In this document: positions 57,028 through 64,000 of the stretch, one piece after another
Position numbering within the stretch: position 1 is the first letter of the stretch
How the letters are laid out: the number at the start of each line of letters is the position of its first letter
Notes under the pieces: model-generated
What the model saw: only the letters and a program-made list of their open reading frames with translations
Told to the model about the DNA's origin: nothing
Database searches by the model: none
From: Ctena decussata
Lineage: Eukaryota; Mollusca; Bivalvia; Lucinida; Lucinidae
Reading direction: 5' to 3'
NCBI GenBank assembly: GCA_963989385.1
Contig: OZ022508.1
Location: 34,990,166-35,054,165 of the forward strand
DNA: 64,000 bases
Program-made: the position numbers and the translations under genes

Positions 57028-57166
57028 ATGCGGACTCTTTTTAGAGTCAAGCTATATTTTTGTTCTGGAAGGAGCACATGGATTTCTGTGCGAATATGTG
57101 GCTTCGTGCTTGGATTAGTATTTTTCTGCTTCACAGCCATGACGATTGTCTCTGAAAAAGTTACAA
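57028..57166 (+). CDS. Candidate first exon of a type II membrane protein, copy 1
   Basis: The frame reads MRTLFRVKLYFCSGRSTWIS, VRICGFVLGLVFFCFTAMTI and VSEKVT, ending in phase 1 at an ACAA|GTAAGT donor. A short basic N-terminus, one hydrophobic stretch (residues about 23-41) and an early donor are typical of Golgi type II enzymes such as glycosyltransferases or sulfotransferases, but no catalytic sequence is present, so this is an inference. The copy at 61980-62118 differs at three third positions only, all synonymous. An upstream ATG at 57023 is in another frame that stops. No downstream exon was found; shared exons right of the window are possible. Confidence 0.5.
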
Positions 57167-57531
57167 GTAAGTATTTTCAGTTAGGTATTTGTACATGCCT
57201 ATGTTTGTAATAGGCCTAAATCGCATTCGGCACTTTTAATATGTTTTCTTTTCAATTCTTTTTCTTTTTGTTATTTTATTATTTACCATTTATCTATTTA
57301 TTTTTATTTTTCTATCTTTTTATTACTCTTTATATTTTCCTGGAATTATTTATTTTGATATGCTGAGAAATATAGAAAGTGATGCTTCCACCTAGTACTT
57401 GCTGCTGAGTGAGTGACGGTGAACTGGGGTTACGTCCAACCAAACACTTAGGTCATACGGAGACGGGACCTCGATCTAAAGTCTCATCCGAAAGACCGGA
57501 GAATTCCTGTTGCAAATCTGTCTAATGTTCA

Positions 57532-57736
57532 CAGAGCTCTAGATAAGAGGGAGTATTTGGTGATAATTAGGGATTATTTTTGTTATTTCTGCATAAAAAT
57601 ATATGTTGTGACCACTCATCTGAACCGTCTCGATGAGACGGTTCAGATGAGGGGTCACAACATATGGTTTGAATGAGAAATAAAAAAAATTATCCTTCCA
57701 TTATCATCAAATACCCCTCTTATCTAGAGCTCTGAA
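57532..57736. repeat. Foldback MITE (CAGAGCTCTAGATAAGAGG family), copy 2, inserted after duplication
   Basis: Near-identical to 56764-56966 but in the opposite orientation. It interrupts AATGTTCA|TGTG; the duplicate at about 62475 reads ATGTTCATGTG without it, and TGTTCA occurs on both sides, fitting a 5-6 bp target duplication. Confidence 0.85.
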
Positions 57737-58084
57737 CTGTTCATGTGGCTGTACGATTTTGATACAGCAAAGAAAGGTTAACTCTTACAGTGTGACCCAG
57801 CATCTCATTGTTTGGTCAAAGACAGATAACTCGTATAGCAAAAGCTTTCATTCTTGTTCCCAGCATGTCTTTTCTCGAAACTTCGTCTCGCAAATATTAA
57901 GCCATATAAACCGGAAATAGCATCTCGCCGATTTCAATGAAACTTTGGAAACATGATGGCCTTGTTGCTGGAACAGCATTTCAGGCACAGATTTTTTTCC
58001 ATTGCGGGTTCGTTACCATGGCAACAGGGATTATGCAAAAACGACCAGATTGGGTCAAAATTTCATTTTATAATAAGATATACA

Positions 58085-58450
58085 AGATATAAATCTGTTA
58101 TTACAAGTTGTGAATCCGTCATTTCAAGTTATGAATCTGTTATTACAGGTTGAGAACTTGTTATTTCACGTTATGAATCAGTTATAACAAGTTAAGTATC
58201 TGTTATTTCAAGTAATGAATCTGTTAATTTAATATGTATAACAAGTTCTGAATCTGTTATTTCAAACTGGATCTGTTAAAACAAGTTCTGGGTCTGTTAT
58301 TTCAAGATGTGAATCTGTTTTTTAAAAAACAAAAAACAAAAAAAAAAGAAAAAAAAACAAGTTATAAATCTTTTATTTCAAAATGCGAATCTTTTATTTC
58401 AAATTGTGAATCTGTTGTTACGTTACACGTTATGAACTTGTAATTTCAAG
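58085..58450. repeat. Minisatellite with ATGAATCTGTTATTTCAAGT unit, copy 1
   Basis: About 15 diverged units of 20-24 bp alternate between TTATTTCAAGTTATGAATCT and TTATTACAAGTTGTGAATCT. The duplicate is at 62820-63175 and includes an added inverted stretch (62825-62880). Confidence 0.8.
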
Positions 58451-58938
58451 TTGACTAACCGAAAAAAAAACCAAACTGAAATCAAATCTGTGTGGCCCTA
58501 TTGCTCTTCCGTAGAAGACCCACAACGTTTTTTTTTATCAGAACCATTTGCTTCCAACCCTCATGATGTTCCATTTCGTGTCGCAAAATATAGTTTCCAT
58601 GACCATGACCCCCTCCCTCCCTCCCTCGCTCCCTCCCACACACACCCACACACCCAACCCCAACCCCACCTTATTTAAAGAAGTTTGCATAATTAACTAT
58701 AACAGCCTCCCTTCACAAGCTTTCAAGTTCATTTTAATACTCTCAGGCCCACAATGTGCAAATAAAATGAAGATTATTTTAATGAGGGAATAAAAGACAT
58801 AAAAGTTTACGCTCAGTTTCAAATAACAGCCAGTCAAAGTAATATTGACATATGCAAACGGATATTTACATAACCAATACCATAAAACGCTTATGAACCC
58901 TGTCATGTGACTTCCAACCATATGGCAATTTTGTCATA

Positions 58939-59172
58939 TGAGCCGCAACACGACAAAACCAACAAAGTGGTTGTGCGCCCAGCGCAGACTCAGATCAGCC
59001 TGGGCATCCGCCCGCCCAGTCTGATCAGAGTCTTCGCTGTCCGCATGAAGGTAGCTTAGGCCCTTAGCTACCCTTTAAGCGCTTAGCGAAGAATCTGGTC
59101 AGACTGGGAGGCCCAGGCTGATCTGAGTCTGCGCGGGGCGCACAACCACGTTGGTTTTCTCGTGTCGCGGCT
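58939..59172. repeat. MITE-1, copy h
   Basis: Ends TGAGCCGCAACACGACAAAA and TTCTCGTGTCGCGGCTAA, well-preserved internal arms. Confidence 0.85.
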
Positions 59173-60065
59173 AATATCATATTCAGATCATCATTCTCAT
59201 TTACACAAGGTAATCAGAAACCTCACCATTGGCTCTATTGCTTGGGCCATTTCCATTCAAGGGAAGTGCAAAGCTTTTCTCGTTGTTTGAAAACACATGA
59301 TGTGGCTCATATAGGCCTATGCATATAAGGGACCGACCATTTGATATTCTGGGGGGGGGGGGGGGGGGGGGGGGGGAGTGGGTGTTCTTGACGGAGACAG
59401 GACATTTTCTTTCACTGGCCTCTGGAAACAATTTCTTTTCATTTTCACCTTGAGGGAGCTAATTTCTTCTTCTTTTTTTCCAACTAACTAAAAACAGGTT
59501 ATTTTTTTTCTATAGGCTAAACTATCAGATCCTTGTTTACTTGACCTTAACATCCTTTTATTTTACCCACATCACTAATTTTTACACTTTTTTTTCTCAC
59601 AAACAGAACATGGTGCTGTCTTTAAACAGGCTAAGGGCATGGCTTAGCTTGCATTTGCAAAGCAGTGCCTGGAGCATGTTACTCTCTTTGTCTAAGGTAC
59701 AGATACAAACATCCCTGTATGAGTTTGGCAAATAATTAGGCCTTAAATAAGAGATATTTTGGCCGAACATTAGGGCTATTTTGGCAAAGTTTTAGGGCTA
59801 ACATTAGGAATTAATGTTTTTTTTTCTAGCCCAATCAGATGCCCGAACATGCTTTATTCGCACTTTAGAAAGTTTGATAAATACCTACTGACAGAGTCAC
59901 ATTATACATTAATGGCAGTTAATAAAATGGCTGAAAGTTCTGTGCTAAGAAGTTAACAAAGGGGGGGGGGGGGGTTTGGGGGCAATGCCCCCAGAAGCCA
60001 AAGCAATTTCCCAATTTTAATGGCAATTTTAAGACTAGAAACAATAGAGAAAAAGCTCATAGGCT
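59173..60065. other. Spacer between duplicates with a truncated G-rich element
   Basis: From 59328 GGGACCGACCATTTGATATT..C then a run of 26 G (59351-59376), and at 59960-59995 GGGGGCAATGCCCCCAGAAG, resembling the element at 53116-54011. No right-hand TIR is found. The rest is unassigned. Confidence 0.5.
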
Positions 60066-60707
60066 AGTGACTATTTTGAAAACTACCCTTTTTAGTAATT
60101 CAAATTCTGAAAACGTATGGCATATTCTTCCATCATGAATACTCCATCACGCATCAGTTCCAAATCAGCCAAAGACGTTTAAACTTCCAAAATGGGATTT
60201 CGCGCAACTAAAATAAAAGAACTATCGCATGGACTGTTTATCAAAAATAACATTCGCATAATGTTGGTGGTTGCCACTCCTGATGGGACTCGCCGACGGA
60301 TCGAAACACATGAAACTGAACCAATCTGCCTAAACTGACGTCAGTTCTACTTCCTCAGTGATCCTTACGAAATTTCAAAACAAAAATGAACATAAGATGC
60401 AGTATGTAAAAATTTCTCGGGAGCTACATTCCCCTTCGCACCCCTCGACCCCCCCCCCCCCACCACCACCACCACACCACCACACACATGCTCGAGCTCT
60501 CGCCTTTGGTACAAGCAAATACATAACCTGGCCACTTTTCATGAGCCGGCGATGACCATTCTACCAGAGCTAGCCTACTAGCTTCCTACCCCTATGACGT
60601 TCCGTTCCGTTTCTTGACATTGACCCACCTTATTAACTGTAACTGCCTCTCTTCAAAGTTTCCAAGTTTACTTTCGATACTCTCCGAGGTCTCAGGTTTA
60701 CAAAATA

Positions 60708-60901
60708 GATGGATGGATGACTTGCTATTTTACGTCCCTTTTAACAGGTTTTCAGTCATATCAGGACAATAGGAGAGTGATAATGCAAGGCTGTGTGCTA
60801 TGGAAGTCCGTTTACGGTTGGAAAGATTTGCTCGTGCGAGCATCGAACCTTGGACCGCTAGATCAGCAGACCAGCGCTTAACCTGCTGAGCTACAGTGGC
60901 T
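60708..60901 (-). mobile_element. tRNA-derived SINE, family 2, copy 2
   Basis: Duplicate of 55761-55954. Its anticodon arm (CTGGTCTGCTGATCTAG on the minus strand) pairs slightly better. Part of the segmental copy, not a separate insertion. Confidence 0.8.
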
Positions 60902-60926
60902 AATGAAGATTACTTAAAGAGCCTAG

Positions 60927-61030
60927 CAGGCACATGACGTCAAAATGACGTCGTATTGTCGTCGATGCGACGTCATCACGTCACATCGACGTCAACACGA
61001 CGTCATTTCAACGTCGTGTGCCCGCTAGGA
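60927..61030. repeat. GACGTC palindromic MITE, copy 2
   Basis: Duplicate of 55982-56085 with a few substitutions. Confidence 0.85.
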
Positions 61031-61161
61031 GGGAACAAAGGAAATGAGAATTTACTCTCAGTTTCAAATAAGTCGCCCAAGTAATGCAAACTTTTATATT
61101 TACCAAAGGTTCAGTCACTGATCAATACTATAAAACTTTTATTTTTATGCGATGCATATTT

Positions 61162-61387
61162 GGGCCCCGACACGACCAAACTAACAAAGTGTCATGTGCG
61201 CCACGGGAAATCTCAAATCAGCCTGTCCTTCCTCCCAATCTGATCAGAGTCTTGCCTGTGCGCTTAAAGGGTAACTAAGGTTCTATTCAAAACTTACTCA
61301 ATGCGGACAGCGACGACTCCAATCAGACTGATCTGACCTTTCACAGGGCGCACATGCCACTTTGTTTGTTTGTCGTGCCGCGACTCA
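61162..61387. repeat. MITE-1, copy i
   Basis: Duplicate of 56215-56440. Confidence 0.75.
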
Positions 61388-61710
61388 ATTTTACTTACAA
61401 TTTCCATCATTCTGTAAATTTGGAGCAAGCCACCCGTACCAGTGGCTGTATAAACTGATAAATGCATTTACATCTGCAGACAACGATTAGACTGCACCTA
61501 GAACAGTCCGATCTGTGTCTAACCTGTTAGTCAAGAGATGCATGAAAGTAGTTTGACAGTTGTTTGACATTACTACGAGTTATTATAGCTTAAGTGAAAA
61601 TGTGTATCATGAAGAATTTCAGACCTGAACAGTGAAATATTAAGATAAGCGTAGGCATTTAAAAGTGCGTATACTTTCTTTTTACTTTGAGTATATATTG
61701 AAGCTCACAG

Positions 61711-61915
61711 CAGAGCTCTAGATAAGAGGGGTATTTGATGATAATTGAGGGATATTTTTTTTTTATTTCTCATTGAAACCATATGTTGTGACCCCTCATC
61801 TGAACCGTCTCGTCGAGACGGTTCAGATGAGGGGTCACAACATATGTTTTTATGCAGAATTAGCAAAAAATTATCCCTAATTATCACCCAATACTCCCTC
61901 TTATCTAGTGCTCTG
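61711..61915. repeat. Foldback MITE (CAGAGCTCTAGATAAGAGG family), copy 3
   Basis: Duplicate of 56764-56966; central palindrome ACCCCTCATCTGAACCGTCT and inverse is perfect here. Confidence 0.88.
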
Positions 61916-61979
61916 TGACACAGGCTGAGTATATACTGGAGTTTGGAAAAGTCAATCCTCTCAAGACACTTCGCATGAA

Positions 61980-62118
61980 ATGCGGACTCTTTTTAGAGTC
62001 AAGCTATATTTTTGTTCTGGAAGGAGCACATGGATTTCTGTGCGAATATGTGGCTTCGTTCTTGGTTTAGTGTTTTTCTGCTTCACAGCCATGACGATTG
62101 TCTCTGAAAAAGTTACAA
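61980..62118 (+). CDS. Candidate first exon of a type II membrane protein, copy 2
   Basis: The frame gives the same 46 residues as 57028-57166 (MRTLFRVKLYFCSGRSTWIS, then a hydrophobic VRICGFVLGLVFFCFTAMTI) and ends at ACAA|GTAAGA. The three differences from copy 1 are GTG/GTT, GGA/GGT and GTA/GTG, all silent, while the flanks carry more substitutions and indels. This copy is nearest the right edge, so it is the better candidate for the functional start of a gene continuing to the right. Function unknown. Confidence 0.5.
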
Positions 62119-62819
62119 GTAAGAGTATTTTCAGTTAGGTATTTGTACATGCCTATGTTTGAAATAGGCCTAAATCGCATTTTAATATGTTTTCTTTTCA
62201 ATTCTTTTTCTTTATGTTATTTTATTTTTACCACTTATCTATTTATTTTTATTTTTCTTATCTATTTATTAATTCTTTTTATTTTCCCTGGAATTATTTA
62301 TTTTGATATGAGGAGAAATATAGAAAGTGATGCTTCCACCTAGTACTTGCTGCGAGTGAGTGACGGTGAACTCGAGGTTACGTCCAACCAACACTTAGGT
62401 CATACGGGGACGGGACCTCGATCTAAAGTCTCATCCGAAAGACCGGAGAATCCCTGTTGCAAATCTGTCATATGTTCATGTGATTGTATGATTTTGACAC
62501 AGCAAAGAAAGGTTAACTCTTACAGTGTGGTCCAGCATCTCATTGTTTGGTCAGAGACAGATAACTCGTATAGCAAAAGCCTTCATTCTTGTTCCCAGCA
62601 TATTTTTTCTCGAAACTTCGTCTCGCAAATATTAAGCCATATAAGCCGGAAATAGCATCTCGCAGATTTCGATGAAACTTTGCGAACATGATGACCTTGT
62701 TACTGGAACAGCATTTCAGGCACAGATTTTTTTCCATTGCGAGCTCGTTACCATGGCAACAGGGATTATGCAAAAACGACCAGATTGGGTCAAAATTTCA
62801 TTTTATAACAAGATATACA

Positions 62820-63175
62820 AACATATGAATCATATGTAACTTGAAATGACGGATTCACAACTTGTAATAACAGGCTGTTATTACAAGTTGTGAATCCGTC
62901 ATTTCAAGTTATGAATCAGTTATAACAAGTTAAGTATCTGTTATTTCAAGTTATGAATCTGTTAATTTAATATGTGAATCTGTATAACAAGTTCTGAATC
63001 TGTTATTTCAAACTGTGGATCTGTTAAAACAAGTTCTGAATCTGTTATTTCAAGATGTGAATCTGTTTAAAAAAAAAAAAAAACAAGTTATAAATCTTTT
63101 ATTTCAAGATGCGAATATGTTATTTCAAATTGTGAATCTGTTGTTACACGTTATGAACTTGTAATTTCAAGTTGA
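62820..63175. repeat. Minisatellite with ATGAATCTGTTATTTCAAGT unit, copy 2
   Basis: Counterpart of 58085-58450; starts with an inverted unit pair (CATATGTAACTTGAAATGAC..GGATTCACAACTTGTAATAA) not seen in copy 1. Confidence 0.8.
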
Positions 63176-63584
63176 CTAACCGAAAAAAAAAACAATGGCT
63201 TCCAACCCTCATGATGTTCCATTCCGTGTCCCAAAATATAGTTTACATGACCATGACCCCTCTCCCCCCTCCCTCCCACATACACCCACCCACCCACCCA
63301 ACCCCAACCCCACCTTATTTAAAGAAGTTTGCATAATTAACTATAACAGCCTCCCTTCACAAGCTTTCAAGTTCATTTTAATACTCTCAGGCCCACAATG
63401 TGCAAATAAAATGAAGATTATTTTAATGAGGGAACAAAAGACATAAAAATTTACGCTCAGTTTCAAATAACAGCCAGTCAAAGTAATATTGACATATGCA
63501 AACTGATATTTACATAACCAATACCATAAAACGCTTATGAGCCCTGTCATGTGACTTCCAACCATATGGCAATTTTGTCATAAT

Positions 63585-63690
63585 TGAGCCGCAACACGAG
63601 TGGTTGTGCGCCCAGCGCAGACTCAGATCAGCCTGGGCATCCGCCCAGTCTGATCAGAGTCTTCGCTGTCCGCATGAAGGTAGCTTAAGC
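63585..63690. repeat. MITE-1, copy j, truncated
   Basis: Begins TGAGCCGCAACACGAG but lacks AAAACCAACAAAG, and stops at GGTAGCTTAAGCC where the next palindrome starts. The right half is missing. Confidence 0.7.
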
Positions 63691-63913
63691 CGTGTTCATG
63701 TGCACAATTTGCACCCGGGTGCAAATCTGCACCCCGGGTGCAAATTTGCACCCCGGGTGTAGTTTTGGCCATGTGAACGGTGTTTTTATAATTTGCACCC
63801 GGGTGCAAATTTGCACTCGGGTGCAAATTTGCTCCTACTTCTGAGGTGGTGCAAATTTATTTGCACCCGGGTGCAAATTTGCTCCCGGGTGCAAATTGTG
63901 CACATGAACGCAA
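63691..63913. repeat. Foldback element of TTTGCACCCGGGTGCAAA units
   Basis: Outer arms GTGTTCATGTGCACAATTTG and inverse ..CAAATTGTGCACATGAACGC enclose six or more copies of the palindrome TTTGCACCCGGGTGCAAA, each itself able to form a hairpin. Short open frames here arise from the repeat. Confidence 0.85.
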
Positions 63914-64000
63914 AATGTTTCAATTCTATGCATTTGATCGGGGATTTTGATATATGGCAGACCTTTTCTATGACGATCCTGTATAAACATCTATAAAATA

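Larger units (their letters stand above)
49050..59034. repeat. Segmental tandem duplication, copy 1 (enlarged by insertions)
   Basis: Once the insertions at 49169-51196, 51339-55337 and about 57532-57736 are removed, the remaining sequence (about 3.7 kb) aligns collinearly with 60066-63690. Shared landmarks: TTTTGAAAACTACCCTTTTT, AACTTCCAAAATGGG, CATAATGTTGGTGGTTG, TGCCACTCCTGATGGGACTC, a SINE, a GACGTC palindrome, MITE-1, a foldback MITE, the candidate exon and a minisatellite. The distance between the two candidate exons is 4952 bp. Confidence 0.85.
60066..63690. repeat. Segmental tandem duplication, copy 2 (uninterrupted)
   Basis: Aligns with 49050-59034 minus three insertions. It keeps single-copy GTTTAAAC (60177-60184), single GTTGC (about 60262) and the unbroken ATGTTCATGTG (about 62475), so it represents the pre-insertion state. 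It ends inside MITE-1 copy j, where another palindrome begins. Confidence 0.85.

Noticed and set aside
63623..63996. Frames with HPGANLHPGAN repeats on both strands
   Set aside because: They arise from the palindrome TTTGCACCCGGGTGCAAA, which codes alike on both strands.

Overview
This window is animal nuclear DNA, most likely from a bivalve mollusc. It is AT-rich, gene-poor and packed with repeats. The animal assignment rests on a split gene with GT-AG introns, a thrombospondin-family product, tRNA-derived SINEs and many palindromic MITEs. The mollusc/bivalve assignment rests on pearl/DINE-like elements carrying GTCC microsatellites and is an inference from repeat style.

The one firmly supported gene lies on the + strand from 625 to 33702. 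Eleven exons (625-784, 5299-5482, 10634-10719, 15809-16132, 19098-19291, 21273-21445, 22543-22767, 23656-23858, 25775-25845, 32254-32340, 33505-33702) join in phase at every junction. They give 1905 nt, 635 codons, with no stop. The product has thrombospondin type-3 calcium repeats (residues about 1-198), a thrombospondin C-terminal lectin-like domain (about 200-425) and then a laminin-G/jelly-roll domain (about 426-580). The TSP-C/LamG junction lies inside a single exon. Both ends of the gene lie outside what could be recognised: the 5' end is left of the window and no further exon was found after 33702.

The introns hold an unusual recurring pattern. Around four exons, the exon/intron edge itself has been copied. 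Exon 1 has a 20-bp x4 donor repeat plus four decaying T3 exon copies. Exon 2 has two decaying copies downstream. The exon 9 donor is the first unit of a perfectly phased 23-bp x20 array. The exon 11 acceptor is the last unit of an array of about 14 copies. Other intron sequence is mainly pearl/DINE-like elements (1.8-2.9, 3.1-5.3, 8.2-8.9, 11.1-13.4, 14.1-15.3, 17.2-18.7, 26.7-30.0, 30.2-31.6 kb) and foldback MITEs, several sitting within about 25 bp of a splice site.

The right half (33.7-64 kb) has no confirmed gene but a readable insertion history. Two SINEs with target-site duplications sit at 34.0-34.8 kb. A satellite-like array runs through 42.4-44.7 kb. A TIR element made of GGATATCC repeats sits at 48 kb. 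A segmental tandem duplication has copy 1 at about 49.05-59.03 kb and copy 2 at about 60.07-63.69 kb. Copy 2 preserves empty sites for three insertions in copy 1: an hAT-like element (49169-51196), a 4.0-kb TIR element with further nested elements (51339-55337), and a foldback MITE (about 57532-57736). Each copy carries a short candidate first exon (57028-57166, 61980-62118) for a type II membrane protein. The two differ at three positions, all synonymous in that frame.
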